From: Deinococcus radiopugnans ATCC 19172
GTDB lineage: Bacteria > Deinococcota > Deinococci > Deinococcales > Deinococcaceae
Direction: 5' to 3'
DNA length: 64,000 nt
Assembly: GCF_006335125.1 (NCBI RefSeq)
Contig: NZ_VDMO01000002.1
Span: forward strand, 248,001-312,000
Part shown: one piece after another, positions 43,973 through 56,992 of the stretch
How positions within the stretch are numbered: position 1 is the first letter of the stretch
Layout: every line of letters begins with the position of its first letter
The notes under the pieces: generated by a model
Told to the model about the DNA's origin: nothing
The model's database searches: none
What the model saw: only the letters and a program-made list of their open reading frames with translations
Made by a program: the position numbers and the translations under genes

Positions 43973-44443
43973 TCAGGCGCTCAGGCCCTTGCTGCCGTGC
44001 AGGGTGCGTTCCATCGCGTCGGTGACCTCCGCCTCGAAGCGGCGCAGGTGTTCGCGCAGGCGGTCCAGCTCGGTCACGCCCAGGTCCGGCAGCCACAGCA
44101 CGCTGCGGCCCAGCACGGCGAAAGCCAGGGGGGCGTCCTCGTCCGGCTCGCCGTCTTCCTCGTCAGGCTCCACCGGGTCCAGGTTCAGAATGCCGTAATC
44201 CAGACCCTGATTGAGCAGGTTCATGCCCATCAGGATCTCGGGCAGGCTGTCCTCTTCCACGTACAGGTCCAGGTCCAGGTGCAGGCGCACGATCACGCCG
44301 CCCTGGTGGTCCGCGTCGGCGAACAGGGCCACCCTGGACTCGCCGTGCTGGATCAGTGCGCCGTCATCCACCGCCTCGACGGTCAAACCGCTGGCCTGCA
44401 GCGCAGACACGATCCGCTGCAATTCGGACTGGGGGGCCGTCAT
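43973..44443 (-). CDS. hypothetical acidic protein, YbjN/DUF2170-like
   Basis: 156-residue soluble acidic protein. N-terminal helix SELQRIVSALQASGLTVEAV, strands GESRVALFADADHQGGVIVR and LDLDLYVEEDSLPEILMGMN, a Glu/Asp-rich loop, then APLAFAVLGRSVLWLPDLGV and a long helix. The order of secondary structure is like small YbjN/type-III-chaperone-type families, but the match is weak. TATACT 7 nt upstream fixes the start at 44443. No operon partner. Confidence 0.6.
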   Translation of the reverse strand: MTAPQSELQRIVSALQASGLTVEAVDDGALIQHGESRVALFADADHQGGVIVRLHLDLDLYVEEDSLPEILMGMNLLNQGLDYGILNLDPVEPDEEDGEPDEDAPLAFAVLGRSVLWLPDLGVTELDRLREHLRRFEAEVTDAMERTLHGSKGLSA

Positions 44444-44450
44444 GCCCGGA

Positions 44451-44456
44451 AGTATA
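44451..44456 (-). promoter_or_regulatory. -10 box of 156-aa acidic gene, leaderless
   Basis: TATACT on the minus strand, 7 nt before the ATG at 44443. Confidence 0.55.
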
Positions 44457-44518
44457 GTGCGTGGCCGCAGGCCCAACCGGAACAAAGCGCTCTTTGGCCG
44501 GTTTGACGGTGCCTCCGC

Positions 44519-45520
<1,002 letters not shown>

Positions 45521-45527
45521 ACCCGGC

Positions 45528-45533
45528 AGGCTA
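45528..45533 (-). promoter_or_regulatory. -10 box of MBL gene, leaderless
   Basis: TAGCCT on the minus strand, 7 nt before the ATG at 45520. Confidence 0.5.
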
Positions 45534-45709
45534 GCACCGGGGCCAGTGGCTCAGCCGCGCGGCGTGCGTTCTACTGCCGGAGATCACGTTCAGCGTGGCC
45601 GCCGGGCGGGGCGGCGACGGTCAACCAGAGTGGGACTGACAGACCCAACGGGCACAGTTGACCAGCCCCCTTGCTCTACGGTTGAAACGCAGCGGTTGCC
45701 ACGCCGCCC

Positions 45710-46000
45710 TCAGGCACTCAGCGGCAGCACCAGGGCGCGGGTCTTGGTGCCCTCGCGGCGGGGATACAGGGCCAGCGCCAGCATCTGCGTGTCGGGGCGC
45801 AGCAGGTAGGGCAGCCAGGTGTGATGCAGGCTCTTGAGGGCGGCCGATGCGTCGTCGACCGGGCAGCCTTTCAAGACCAGCACGGCGCGGCTGCCGCTCA
45901 CCGTGACCCACAGGTCCGCCTGGGCGTCGCCGTTCACCCCGCCCACCGTGCGGTACTCGAATTCATAGCCCCGCCTCAGCAGATGCATCGTCTGGTTCAT
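45710..46000 (-). CDS. hypothetical protein, 96 aa
   Basis: 96-residue protein with mixed alpha/beta character (LWVTVSGSRAVLVLKGCPVD, YLLRPDTQMLALALYPRREG). No signal peptide or recognised family. GAGGAG 2 nt before the ATG is a close ribosome site. It stands alone with about 190 bp of featureless sequence on each side. Real by codon usage; function unknown. Confidence 0.6.
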   Translation of the reverse strand: MNQTMHLLRRGYEFEYRTVGGVNGDAQADLWVTVSGSRAVLVLKGCPVDDASAALKSLHHTWLPYLLRPDTQMLALALYPRREGTKTRALVLPLSA

Positions 46001-46187
46001 TGCTCCTCTGGACCGTGGCCCCGTTGAATTGTCCGGCTCTGATCTGCCCAGCCTACGCGGGGGCCGGCTCAGCGTTTGTCCCGGCGGCGCCGGGGTTGAA
46101 TAGACAGGTGCGCTGCAGGGCCGCGCAGGGCGGAATAGGGCGGGAGCAACCGCGCCAAAGTCACCGTGCCGCCCCGCCCAGGCCCGC

Positions 46188-46193
46188 TAGACT
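46188..46193 (+). promoter_or_regulatory. -10 box of comF operon, leaderless
   Basis: TAGACT lies 6 nt before the ATG at 46200. Confidence 0.55.
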
Positions 46194-46199
46194 GCCTCC

Positions 46200-46724
46200 A
46201 TGAGCGGTGTCCCGGTGTCGGAGCTGTTGCGCGAGTATCAGGGCTACGTGCTGGCCTACCGCCTGCGCGCCGCCGTGGGCGGGCGGGTGGCGCCGGGGGG
46301 CGAACAGCTGACCCTGCCCGAATACGCCGCCACGCGCAACGAGCGGCAGGATCTGGCGCGCAGCCTGATCAAGCACGGGCTGGACGCTGCCCGGATGCAC
46401 CGACTGGACGGTCTGTCCGACACGCTGATGTTCGGGTTCTGGCTGAATCCCGCCGAGGTGGCCGCCTTTCTGCGGGCCGCCATTCACGAAGGCAGTCACC
46501 CGGCCCTGGGCCGGCCCGACGCCTTCGCCGCGCTGCTGACCGCCAGCGAACGCGCGCGGCTGGGCCACAGCGGCGTGCAGCAGGTCTGCGCCCACCATCT
46601 GGCGTGCCTGACCCTGGCGGCCCCGATGCTGGACCCGGACGGACTGTCCCGCGCGTGGCAACGCATCGAGGACACCACGCCGCCGCTGTTCCTGGATGAG
46701 CTGGTGGCGACTGGCGCGGCGTGA
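46200..46724 (+). CDS. hypothetical protein upstream of comF
   Basis: 174-residue helical soluble protein (SELLREYQGYVLAYRLRAAV, RSLIKHGLDAARMHRLDGLS, FWLNPAEVAAFLRAAIHEGS). No family recognised. First gene of a two-gene operon: its stop overlaps the comF-like GTG start (GTGA, 46721-46724). The tight coupling suggests a shared role with ComF, which in other bacteria serves DNA uptake, but this is only context. Confidence 0.65.
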   Translation: MSGVPVSELLREYQGYVLAYRLRAAVGGRVAPGGEQLTLPEYAATRNERQDLARSLIKHGLDAARMHRLDGLSDTLMFGFWLNPAEVAAFLRAAIHEGSHPALGRPDAFAALLTASERARLGHSGVQQVCAHHLACLTLAAPMLDPDGLSRAWQRIEDTTPPLFLDELVATGAA

Positions 46725-47353
46725 ACGACCGGCTGGCCGGATGGTGGCGGGCCCTGCTGCCCCGCGCCTGCCCCGGCTGCGGCGCGCAACTGGGCGCCGA
46801 GGTGGGCCTGTGCCGCGCGTGCCGCGCCGGATTGCACGCGCAGGTGGAATCCCACAGTCTACTGCGTCCCCGTCCGCAGCCGCATCTGGTGAGCCTGGGC
46901 CGTTACCGGGGCGTGCCGCGCCGGGCCGTCCGCGCCCTGAAATTTGGCGGGGCGCGTGAGCTGGCCGGCGTGCTGGGCGGGGCGCTGGCCGCAGGTGTGC
47001 CGCCGCAGTGGAACGTGGGCGCGGTGGTGCCGGTGCCGCTGCATCCGGCCCGGCAGCGCCAGCGCGGTTACAACCAGGCGGAACTGCTGGCCCGTGAGGT
47101 GGCCCGTCAACTGGGCGTACCGTGTGTGGAGGCGCTGCGCCGGACCCGCGCCACAGCTCAGCAGGCCCGGCAGCACGCCGCGGGGCGCAACGAGATGGCC
47201 GGGGCCTTCGCAGTCAGGCCGGGTCGGCTTCCCCCTGGACCCATCCTGCTGCTCGACGACGTGATGACATCTGGAAGCACCCTTATCGCCTGTCAAGACG
47301 CCCTGCACGCGGCAGGCATTGCAGAGGTCTACGTCGCGGTGGTGGCCCGCTGA
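46721..47353 (+). CDS. comF: ComF family protein (phosphoribosyltransferase-like)
   Basis: 210-residue ComF/GntX-type protein. N-terminal zinc finger with Cys17, Cys20, Cys31 and Cys34 (CPGCG, CRAC); then RYRGVPRRAVRALKFGGARE, VVPVPLHPARQRQRGYNQAE with the RGYNQ hallmark, RTRATAQQARQHAAGRNEM, and the PRPP loop ILLLDDVMTSGSTLIAC. ComF is needed for natural transformation in several bacteria and interacts with the PriA helicase in some. It is coupled to the upstream 174-aa gene. GTG start. Confidence 0.92.
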   Translation: MNDRLAGWWRALLPRACPGCGAQLGAEVGLCRACRAGLHAQVESHSLLRPRPQPHLVSLGRYRGVPRRAVRALKFGGARELAGVLGGALAAGVPPQWNVGAVVPVPLHPARQRQRGYNQAELLAREVARQLGVPCVEALRRTRATAQQARQHAAGRNEMAGAFAVRPGRLPPGPILLLDDVMTSGSTLIACQDALHAAGIAEVYVAVVAR

Positions 47354-47359
47354 GGGCGC

Positions 47360-47776
47360 TCACTCCGAAGCGTGGATCTGCTCGCGCAGCCACAGCATCA
47401 GCGCCTGGGCGCTGGCCGGGTTGGTGGCCAGCGGAATGTCGTGCACATCGCACAGCCGCACCAGGGCGCTGACGTCCGGCTCGTGGGGCTGGGCAGTCAG
47501 CGGGTCACGGAAGAAGAACACCGCCAGGACCCGTTCCTCGGCCAGCCGCGCGCCGATCTGCTGGTCCCCGCCGAGCGGGCCGGACAGCACCCGCTCCACC
47601 GTCAGCCCGGTCTGCTTGTGCAGGATGCCCCCGGTGGTGCCGGTCGCCACCAGATGAAAGCGCGCCAGGGTCTCGCGGTGGGCCAGCGCGAACATCGCCA
47701 GTTCCAGCTTCTTCTTGTCGTGTGCGATCAGGGCCACCTGCCGCGCGCCAGCAGTTCCGGGGAGGGGTGCGGTCAT
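47360..47776 (-). CDS. mgsA: methylglyoxal synthase
   Basis: 138-residue enzyme converting dihydroxyacetone phosphate to methylglyoxal and phosphate. His19 ([13 protein letters not shown]), the phosphate loop [16 protein letters not shown], the catalytic Asp71 in [16 protein letters not shown] and the His of [15 protein letters not shown] are all present. Length is the family norm. It bypasses lower glycolysis when phosphate is short. The start at 47776 trims an unlike upstream extension; CACAAT lies 6 nt upstream. Convergent with comF. Confidence 0.95.
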   Translation of the reverse strand: MTAPLPGTAGARQVALIAHDKKKLELAMFALAHRETLARFHLVATGTTGGILHKQTGLTVERVLSGPLGGDQQIGARLAEERVLAVFFFRDPLTAQPHEPDVSALVRLCDVHDIPLATNPASAQALMLWLREQIHASE

Positions 47777-47829
47777 CCAGGCATTGTGGCATGGGCAAGC
47801 CAGTCCCCAGATCCGCCTCGCCCGACCGG

Positions 47830-47860
47830 AAAAAAGGCTGGGACGTACATGCCCCAGCCT
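47830..47860 (-). terminator. terminator after SRPBCC gene
   Basis: On the minus strand AGGCTGGG, a 10-nt loop, CCCAGCCT and then TTTTT. Confidence 0.82.
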
Positions 47861-47879
47861 CGCTGCATCCGGTGACGGC

Positions 47880-48527
47880 TCAGTTCTTGTCGCTGCCCTC
47901 GAAGGTGGCCTTGAACGTCTGCAGGTCCTCGGCGATCTGCTGGCTGGGCTCCTCGCCGAACAGCTTGGCGACGGCGGCGCCCAGCGGTCCGGCCGGGGGG
48001 CGGTAGCTGAGGGCCACGTGTACGCGGGTGCCGCCGTTGGGCAGTTCCTCGAACTGCACGCTGCCCGCATTGTCTACCGTGGCGCCGGGCAGCGAGTGCC
48101 AGCCGATGCGCTGACCCGGCTTGTCGTTGACGATCTCGGCTTCCCACTCGACGTGGGTGCCCAGCGGGGCCTTGGCCACCCAGCGGCTGCGCTTGTCGTC
48201 CAGCTCGGTCACGCTTTCCAGGTGGCTCATGATCCGGGGCAGGTTTTCCAGCTTGCGCCAGTAGTCGTAGACGCCCTGCGTGGGCCGGTCGATCACGACG
48301 CTGTGCTCCACGAAGATGGGCTTGGCCGTGGCCGCGCCGCCGCCGCCCACCGCCGCCATCACCGGATCATTGCCGGTGGCCGCACGGTAGGCCAGGTAAC
48401 CGCCCACCGCCGCCATGCCCAGGCCCAGCACACCGCGCTTGCGCAGGCCCATCAGCAGCAGGGCACCGCCGGCTGCGCCACCGATCAGACGGGTCTGGTC
48501 CATTCCACTGTCTTCTGTTTTTGTCAT
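47880..48527 (-). CDS. membrane-anchored SRPBCC (START-like) protein
   Basis: 215-residue protein. The Gly/Ala-rich N-terminus (about 12-52; [34 protein letters not shown]) resembles the DUF2892-type membrane segments seen before SRPBCC domains. The START-like domain (about 70-205) begins [20 protein letters not shown] and includes [19 protein letters not shown] and [20 protein letters not shown]. It probably binds a lipid or hydrophobic ligand. A TAGACT -10 at 48550-48555 gives a 22-nt leader with GGAGG before the ATG. Confidence 0.85.
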   Translation of the reverse strand: MTKTEDSGMDQTRLIGGAAGGALLLMGLRKRGVLGLGMAAVGGYLAYRAATGNDPVMAAVGGGGAATAKPIFVEHSVVIDRPTQGVYDYWRKLENLPRIMSHLESVTELDDKRSRWVAKAPLGTHVEWEAEIVNDKPGQRIGWHSLPGATVDNAGSVQFEELPNGGTRVHVALSYRPPAGPLGAAVAKLFGEEPSQQIAEDLQTFKATFEGSDKN

Positions 48528-48549
48528 GGTTGATCCTCCGTTCAGCGGC

Positions 48550-48555
48550 AGTCTA
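48550..48555 (-). promoter_or_regulatory. -10 box of SRPBCC gene
   Basis: TAGACT on the minus strand, 22 nt before the ATG; unlike most -10 boxes here it leaves room for a normal ribosome site. Confidence 0.5.
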
Positions 48556-48637
48556 CGGGTTGGGGGTGGGGAAGCGGTGAAAGGTAAACCAATCCAGAAT
48601 GTGCGCGTCCGGCTGCGGCGCCCGCCTCACCTGAGGG

Positions 48638-48847
48638 TCAGGATTCGGGAGACTCGGGTTCGGCGCCGGGTGTGCCCTGCTGTTCATGCTGCTCCTCAAT
48701 CTGGTCGGTGGCCGCGCGGTCAGAGGCGGTGGCCGGGCCACCCTGCAACTGTGGATCGAGGTTGGTGTTGGCCCCGTAGGTGCTGGCCGCGCCGCCCTCG
48801 TGGGTATCCATGTCGATGGGGGTGCTGGCGGGTTTTCCTTCTCCCAT
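48638..48847 (-). CDS. small acidic disordered protein, 69 aa
   Basis: 69-residue hydrophilic protein rich in Gly, Glu, Gln, Ala and Thr, predicted disordered. Residues 18-30 (GGAASTYGANTNL) share GG-x-AS-xxx-AN-xx-L with the protein at 26551-26769. A strong AGGAGG ribosome site precedes the ATG at 48847; the longer reading is unsupported. A perfect 16-bp palindrome lies 67 bp upstream. Function unknown; a stress- or desiccation-related role is a guess from composition. Confidence 0.65.
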   Translation of the reverse strand: MGEGKPASTPIDMDTHEGGAASTYGANTNLDPQLQGGPATASDRAATDQIEEQHEQQGTPGAEPESPES

Positions 48848-48913
48848 GTGGCGTGACCTCCTGAAGGTCCTGAATGTGAAGTCCTGAATGTGTGGTGGGG
48901 GTATCCTGGCGCA

Positions 48914-48929
48914 CTTCTGCCGGCAGAAG
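48914..48929. promoter_or_regulatory. 16-bp perfect palindrome
   Basis: CTTCTGCCGGCAGAAG, between the divergent 69-aa gene and the DMT exporter; flanking CGCAC/GTGCG partly extends it. Could be an operator or a cruciform/hairpin. Confidence 0.4.
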
Positions 48930-49027
48930 GTGTGCGGCCCTTGACCTGGGGTTGAGCTGGAAAGGCTCAGGCTGGCCGGCAGGGTAAAAGGCGGGATCGA
49001 CTCCCCCTTCAAACCCGCGCCATGCTC

Positions 49028-49033
49028 TAGGCT
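49028..49033 (+). promoter_or_regulatory. -10 box of DMT exporter operon, leaderless
   Basis: TAGGCT lies 9 nt before the ATG at 49043. Confidence 0.5.
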
Positions 49034-49042
49034 GGCGGGCGT

Positions 49043-49984
49043 ATGAGCGCTCTCCCGTCCCCCCACCACGAAGGTCTGGACCCCCTGTCGCTGACGGCCA
49101 TCCTGGTGACCCTGGTGTTCTGGGCCTCGGCTTTTGCGGGCATCCGGGCAGGCCTGGAGGCGTTCTCGCCGGGCCACCTGACGCTGTACCGCTTTGGGGT
49201 GGCGGCGGTGGCGCTGGGCGTGTACGCGCTGGTCACGCGCATTCCGCTGCCTGGAAAGGGCGATCTGGCCCGCATCTTCGGCCTCAGCTTCATGGGCATC
49301 ACGCTGTACCACGTCCTGCTCAATTCCGGGGAGGTCAGCGTGCCCGCCGGCACCGCCAGCCTGATCATCGCGGCGGGGCCGGTGATCACGGCGCTGCTGG
49401 CCACCCGGTTTGGGGGCGAGCGACTGAACGCGCTGGGCTGGCTGGGCACGCTGGTCAGCCTGGGCGGCGTGGCCCTGATCGTGCTGGGCAGCGGTCAGGG
49501 CGTGAGTTTCACGCAGGGCGCATTGTTAATCCTGGGCGCGGCGCTGTTCACCAGCATCTACTTCGTGTTTCAGAAACCGCTGCTGCGGCGCATGAATCCG
49601 CTGCACTTCACGGTGTGGTCCCTGCTGCTGGGCGCCCTGCCCCTGCTGGTCTTTCTGCCCGGTTTTGCAGGCGAGCTGCGGGCCGCGCCGCTCTCGGCCC
49701 ATCTGGCCCTGATCTACCTGGGACTGTTTCCCTCGGCGCTGGCGTACCTGACCTGGACCTTCGCGCTGTCACGGGTGCCGGCCAGCACCACCACGTCGTT
49801 TCTCTACGTCAGCCCGGTGCTGGCTATTCTGATCGCGATGGTGTGGCTGGGCGAGCTGCCGCGGCCCGTCACGCTGCTGGGCGGCGCGGTGGCGGTGGCC
49901 GGGGTGGTGCTGGTCAACACGCTGGGCCGTCCCCGCCGGGCGCCCGCCCAGGAGCCACAGCTTCAGGAGCCGCTGGAAGCATGA
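49043..49984 (+). CDS. DMT superfamily transporter, EamA family
   Basis: 313-residue membrane protein with ten predicted helices in two EamA repeats (about 17-150 and 160-295). Typical pieces: [20 protein letters not shown] at helix 1, [20 protein letters not shown], and in repeat two [20 protein letters not shown] and [20 protein letters not shown]. It would export amino acids or metabolites; the substrate is not predictable. Its stop overlaps the next gene (ATGA, 49981-49984), so it is co-translated with the ABC fusion protein. Confidence 0.92.
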   Translation: MSALPSPHHEGLDPLSLTAILVTLVFWASAFAGIRAGLEAFSPGHLTLYRFGVAAVALGVYALVTRIPLPGKGDLARIFGLSFMGITLYHVLLNSGEVSVPAGTASLIIAAGPVITALLATRFGGERLNALGWLGTLVSLGGVALIVLGSGQGVSFTQGALLILGAALFTSIYFVFQKPLLRRMNPLHFTVWSLLLGALPLLVFLPGFAGELRAAPLSAHLALIYLGLFPSALAYLTWTFALSRVPASTTTSFLYVSPVLAILIAMVWLGELPRPVTLLGGAVAVAGVVLVNTLGRPRRAPAQEPQLQEPLEA

Positions 49985-51483
49985 GCGCCCCCGCCGCCGA
50001 ACAGCCGCCTGCCCCACCCGCCGACGCGCCCATCGTGCTGGAGGACGTGAGTGTGCGCCTGGGCAGCGAGATGATCCTGAACGGCGTCACGCTGGACGTG
50101 CGCCGGGGCGAATTCCTGGCGCTGATCGGCCCCAGTGGCGGGGGCAAAAGCACCCTCCTGCGGGTGATCGCCGGATTGCTGGCCCCGCTGTCCGGCACGG
50201 TTCGGGTGGAGTCGGCCCCGGCCCTGGTGTTTCAGGATTACCGCCTGCTGCCGTGGCGCACGGCGCTGCGCAACGTGGCCCTGCCCGCCGATCTGGGGGC
50301 CGGAGGCGGCCTGCCCCCGAAAGAGGCGCTGCATCTGGTGGGCATGGACGCCTACGCGGGCTACTTCCCGGCGCACCTGTCGGGCGGCATGCGGGCGCGG
50401 GTGGCGCTGGCCCGCGCGCTGGCCCAGAGCGGCGACGTGCTGCTGCTGGACGAGCCGTTTGCCGCCCTGGACGCCCTGGTGCGCGAGCGCTTCAACGACG
50501 AGCTGCGGCACCTGCACGAGAAGACCGGGCGCACCACCGTACTGGTGACCCACTCCATCCGCGAGGCGGTGTGGCTGGCCGACCGGGTGGCGGTGCTGCG
50601 CAACGGCCGGATCGTGGAGATCCTGGACACGCGCGGCGAGGGCCGGGTCAGCGCCTACACCGACGGCCTGGAAGCAAGGTTGCGCGGCGTGCTGGGCACC
50701 GGCGACAGCACCCGGCTGCGAACGCCCGCCCGCGAGCGCCTGAGCCTGTCGGGGCTGCTGCCGCTGGCGGCCATCGCGCTGGGCCTGCTGGGCTGGCAGC
50801 TGGCCGCCACCCGTCTGAACCAGCCCTTCTTGCTGCCCACGCCCGCCGCCGTGTGGCGCGAACTGACGGGCACCTTTCCGGAGCTGGCCGCCGCCTTCTG
50901 GGTCACGGCCCGCACGGCGCTGGCGGGGCTGGTGATCGGGGGTCTGGTGGGCGTGGTGATCGGGTACCCGCTGGCGAAATTCCGGCCGCTGGAGCGCTTC
51001 TTCAGCCCATTCATCATCGCCGCGCAGAGCACGCCCATCGTGATTCTCGCGCCGCTGCTGGTGTCGTGGCTGGGCTTCGGCTTCGTGCCGGCGGTGGTGG
51101 TGTCGGCCCTGAGCGCCCTGTACCCGATCATGATCGCCACCCTGGTCGGCGTGCGCGAGGTGGACCGCACCTTTTACGAGCTGTTCGGCAGCCTGCGCGC
51201 CACCGCGCTGCAGCGCCTGACGCGGCTGGAACTGCCCGGCGCCCTGCCGGTGATGCTGGGCGGCCTGCGTCTGGCCGCCAGCCTCGCCCTGATCGGCGCG
51301 GTGGTGTGGGAATTCGTGGACGCCAACCAGGAGGGGCTGGGGCTGGCCGTGCAGGTGGCCGGCACCTACCAGAACAAGGCCGCGCAGTTCGCCGCCATCG
51401 CCCTGCTGATCCTCTTCGGCGTGCTGATCTACGCCGTGATCACGTGGCTGGAACGCGCGGTGATGCGGCGGCGCGGGCGGTAG
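49981..51483 (+). CDS. ABC transporter ATPase-permease fusion, NitT/TauT family
   Basis: 500-residue fusion. The ATPase (1-240) resembles SsuB/TauB: Walker [14 protein letters not shown]-loop [10 protein letters not shown], signature [15 protein letters not shown], Walker [13 protein letters not shown] and H-loop [12 protein letters not shown]. The permease (about 250-500) resembles SsuC/TauC: six helices with the EAA loop [20 protein letters not shown] and GALP. Normally these are two proteins. No binding-protein gene is nearby, so substrate (nitrate, sulfonate, pyrimidine precursor or other) is open. Coupled to the DMT gene by ATGA; strong terminator follows. Confidence 0.92.
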   Translation: MSAPAAEQPPAPPADAPIVLEDVSVRLGSEMILNGVTLDVRRGEFLALIGPSGGGKSTLLRVIAGLLAPLSGTVRVESAPALVFQDYRLLPWRTALRNVALPADLGAGGGLPPKEALHLVGMDAYAGYFPAHLSGGMRARVALARALAQSGDVLLLDEPFAALDALVRERFNDELRHLHEKTGRTTVLVTHSIREAVWLADRVAVLRNGRIVEILDTRGEGRVSAYTDGLEARLRGVLGTGDSTRLRTPARERLSLSGLLPLAAIALGLLGWQLAATRLNQPFLLPTPAAVWRELTGTFPELAAAFWVTARTALAGLVIGGLVGVVIGYPLAKFRPLERFFSPFIIAAQSTPIVILAPLLVSWLGFGFVPAVVVSALSALYPIMIATLVGVREVDRTFYELFGSLRATALQRLTRLELPGALPVMLGGLRLAASLALIGAVVWEFVDANQEGLGLAVQVAGTYQNKAAQFAAIALLILFGVLIYAVITWLERAVMRRRGR

Positions 51484-51513
51484 CCGAACTTCGGACCTGC
51501 GCCCGTCTCCCCA

Positions 51514-51552
51514 ACAGAAAGTCCCCCAGCATCTCGCCGGGGGACTTTCTGT
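51514..51552. terminator. bidirectional terminator
   Basis: ACAGAAAGTCCCCC and GGGGGACTTTCTGT pair over 14 bp around an 11-nt loop, between the converging ABC fusion and transketolase genes; the A/T-rich outer part gives a U-run in both directions. Confidence 0.85.
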
Positions 51553-51565
51553 GCGGAGACGGGGC

Positions 51566-53548
<1,983 letters not shown>

Positions 53549-53555
53549 GGGGCTC

Positions 53556-53585
53556 ATCCTACCCTGCCCGCCGATTGTGTACCAA
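53556..53585 (-). promoter_or_regulatory. tkt promoter
   Basis: On the minus strand TTGGTA (53580-53585), an 18-nt spacer and TAGGAT (53556-53561), 7 nt before the tkt ATG. Confidence 0.6.
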
Positions 53586-53591
53586 GTACAC
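53577..53591. promoter_or_regulatory. candidate GntR operator at tkt -35
   Basis: GTGTAC-CAA-GTACAC is a perfect 6-3-6 palindrome overlapping the tkt -35 box, 11 bp from the end of the GntR gene. Confidence 0.5.
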
Positions 53592-53601
53592 TTATGGACG
53601 A

Positions 53602-54030
53602 TTAATCTGCCAGTTCTTCCTCGGTGATGGCGCGCAGGGTCTGTGCACTGATCCCGGCGGCCCTCAACTCCTGCAGGCATCGGCGCAGGTCCAGCAGGGC
53701 GCCGCGCTGGCCCGCCGCGCTGTCCATCCGCACCCGCGTGCCTGCTCCGGCGCGGTTCTCGGTCAGGCCGTCGTCCTGCAGCAGGGCGTAGGTCTTGGCC
53801 ACCGTGTTGGGGGCCAGCCCCAGTGCCGAGGCCACCGCGCGCACGGCGGGCAGAGCGTCGCCGGGCCGCAGCGTGCCGTCGTGAATGGTCTGCGCCAGCG
53901 CCTGCCGCAGCTGCAGGTACACCGGCAGGCGGCTGTGGGCCCCCACCTGGGCGGCCAGCAGGCCAAGCAGCTCGGCCTGCCTGGAATGGGGATCGCCAGA
54001 CGGGATGTCTCTGGACGGGGTGTCGCTCAT
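53602..54030 (-). CDS. GntR family regulator, YtrA-like
   Basis: 142-residue regulator. The winged helix (about 30-100) reads [55 protein letters not shown], the canonical GntR pattern; the C-terminal tail is only ~40 residues ([20 protein letters not shown]), as in the YtrA subfamily. YtrA-type genes usually sit beside ABC transporters, but this one precedes transketolase by 53 bp. A GTGTAC-CAA-GTACAC palindrome in that gap suggests it regulates tkt. Start at 54030 or ten codons upstream. Confidence 0.88.
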   Translation of the reverse strand: MSDTPSRDIPSGDPHSRQAELLGLLAAQVGAHSRLPVYLQLRQALAQTIHDGTLRPGDALPAVRAVASALGLAPNTVAKTYALLQDDGLTENRAGAGTRVRMDSAAGQRGALLDLRRCLQELRAAGISAQTLRAITEEELAD

Positions 54031-54094
54031 GAAAAGATCAGCGCTCCTTTGCAGCAGCATGGCACAGGGCCACCGCTCCTCTACTGCCAGCTCC

Positions 54095-55441
<1,347 letters not shown>

Positions 55442-55463
55442 GGTCGGTCCTCCCTCTCAGGCT

Positions 55464-56129
55464 TCAGGGGTCGTGGGCGCGGTCCAGACAGGCGCGGACC
55501 TCGGCGTCGGTCGTCTGGGCGAAGTCGCGGTAGAACTGCCCCACCGCGGAGAACCCAGGTGGGGTGTGCAGGCAGATCACCTCGTCGGCCAGCGACTCCA
55601 GCTCCCGGCAGGTTTCGGGCGGGGCCACCGGGACGGCCACCGCCACGCGGGCAGGGGCCAGAGGAGGGGGGAGCAAGGCCCGCACCGCCTGCAGGGCCGC
55701 CCGCAGGGTAAAGCCGGTGGCCACGCCGTCGTCGATTAGCAGTGCGGTCTGTCCGGCCAGCCCCAGAGGCGCGCGGCCCGCCCGGTACACCGCCTCGCGG
55801 CGGGCCAGCTCCGCAGCCTCGCGGGCCTCGGCGGCGGCGATGGCCCCTGCCGACACGCCCAGGCCCCGCACCAGCTCATCGTTCAGCACGCGCACGCCGC
55901 CGGGCGCGATGGCCCCCATCGCCACCTCGGCGTGGCCCGGCAATCCCAATTTGCGGACCACGAAGATATCCAGTGGGGCGCCCAGCGCACGGGCCACCCC
56001 GGCGGCCACCGGCACGCCCCCGCGCGGCAGGCCCAGGACCACGGTATCCGGCCAGGGGTGCAGGCCGATCAGGTGGGCACCGAGCTGCCGTCCGGCGTCC
56101 TGGCGGTTGTGGAAGGGGGCCTGGGTCAT
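55464..56129 (-). CDS. phosphoribosyltransferase family protein
   Basis: 221-residue PRTase-fold protein. It begins FHNRQDAGRQLGAHL; has VVLGLPRGGVPVAAGVARAL, LDIFVVRKLGLPGHAEVAMG, and the PRPP loop TALLIDDGVATGFTLRAAL. It ends with VICLHTPPGFSAVGQFYRDF, typical of the subgroup linked or fused to erythromycin-esterase or dienelactone-hydrolase domains. It is upstream of the esterase gene in one operon. Substrate base unknown; it may act in nucleotide salvage or stress metabolism. Confidence 0.9.
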   Translation of the reverse strand: MTQAPFHNRQDAGRQLGAHLIGLHPWPDTVVLGLPRGGVPVAAGVARALGAPLDIFVVRKLGLPGHAEVAMGAIAPGGVRVLNDELVRGLGVSAGAIAAAEAREAAELARREAVYRAGRAPLGLAGQTALLIDDGVATGFTLRAALQAVRALLPPPLAPARVAVAVPVAPPETCRELESLADEVICLHTPPGFSAVGQFYRDFAQTTDAEVRACLDRAHDP

Positions 56130-56401
56130 GGGCGCTCACCGCCTATCCTGGAGGGCGGCGGCCTGGCCTGGCGCCGGTTGAGCTTCAGGCCCCTTGACCG
56201 GGCATTCATGGCGGCTTCAGGCACCCCCTCTCCCCAGCGGCCCGGCGCAGAGGGAGCGCGGCCTCTTGCCTCCCGGTCCCCGGCTCTGATACTCTTCTTC
56301 GGTGCGCGGCCCGGTTGGCTGCTGTCGGCCCGTATGATCCCCGCCATCCTTGCGGGTGCAACACCTTCAACATCACCGAAATACATCAGAGGTTTTCCAT
56401 C

Positions 56402-56650
56402 ATGGTCAAGATTCGCCTGTCCCGCTTCGGTTCCACCCACAACCCCCACTACCGCATCGTCGTGACCGACAGCCGCGTTTCCCGTGACGGCGGCTACATC
56501 GAGAACCTGGGTCACTACGACCCCCGCAAGACCTCCGAGACGTACCTGAAGGTCAACGCCGAGCGCGCCCAGTACTGGATCGGCGTCGGCGCGCAGCCCA
56601 CCGACACCGCCCGCCGCCTGCTGAAGTCCCAGGGCGTCAAGTTCTCCTGA
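56402..56650 (+). CDS. rpsP: 30S ribosomal protein S16
   Basis: 82-residue ribosomal protein: [40 protein letters not shown], and [13 protein letters not shown] match bS16 throughout. It binds 16S rRNA early in small-subunit assembly. The ATG follows AGAGG at normal distance; a TATGAT hexamer at 56333-56338 is the probable -10, leaving about 60 nt of leader. A terminator follows, then khpA, rimM and trmD, the widely conserved order. Confidence 0.98.
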   Translation: MVKIRLSRFGSTHNPHYRIVVTDSRVSRDGGYIENLGHYDPRKTSETYLKVNAERAQYWIGVGAQPTDTARRLLKSQGVKFS

Positions 56651-56669
56651 GCGCACACTTCAAGACGAG

Positions 56670-56692
56670 AGGCCCCTGCGGGGGCCTTTTTT
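56670..56692 (+). terminator. terminator or attenuator after rpsP
   Basis: AGGCCCC-TGCG-GGGGCCT (7-bp stem), then TTTTT. It separates rpsP from khpA, which has its own -10. Confidence 0.85.
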
Positions 56693-56737
56693 CATGCCGG
56701 CCCCTCCCCTGTCAGCGTTGCGTCACACCGCGCCCTT

Positions 56738-56743
56738 TAGAAT
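56738..56743 (+). promoter_or_regulatory. -10 box of khpA-rimM-trmD, leaderless
   Basis: TAGAAT lies 7 nt before the khpA ATG at 56751; TTGCGT upstream is at a short 14-nt spacing. Confidence 0.6.
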
Positions 56744-56750
56744 GCACGCC

Positions 56751-56990
56751 ATGAAGAGCGATCCGACTGACCTGACCCTGTTCCTGGCACAAAGTGTGGT
56801 GGATCAGCCGTCGCTGGTGCGCGTGGTCAAGCGCGGCCCCACCGTCATGGTGCGCGTCGCCCCCGGCGAGGAAGGCCGCTTGATCGGACGGCAGGGCCGC
56901 GTCATTCAGGCGATCCGCACGCTGGTGCGCGCCGCCAGCGATCCCCGCGAGCGCGTGAACGTCGATCTGGACGCCCCGCGCAAGGGTTGA
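56751..56990 (+). CDS. khpA: KH-domain RNA-binding protein KhpA
   Basis: 79-residue single KH domain: helix DLTLFLAQSVVDQPSLVRVV, strand VMVRVAPGEEG and the RNA-gripping GxxG loop GRQG (46-49) in RLIGRQGRVIQAIRTLV. KhpA/YlqC binds RNA and in Gram-positives works with KhpB in cell elongation control. Position between rpsP and rimM is conserved. Start at 56751 is set by TAGAAT; upstream in-frame codons are unlike the family. Confidence 0.95.
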   Translation: MKSDPTDLTLFLAQSVVDQPSLVRVVKRGPTVMVRVAPGEEGRLIGRQGRVIQAIRTLVRAASDPRERVNVDLDAPRKG

Positions 56991-56992
56991 CC

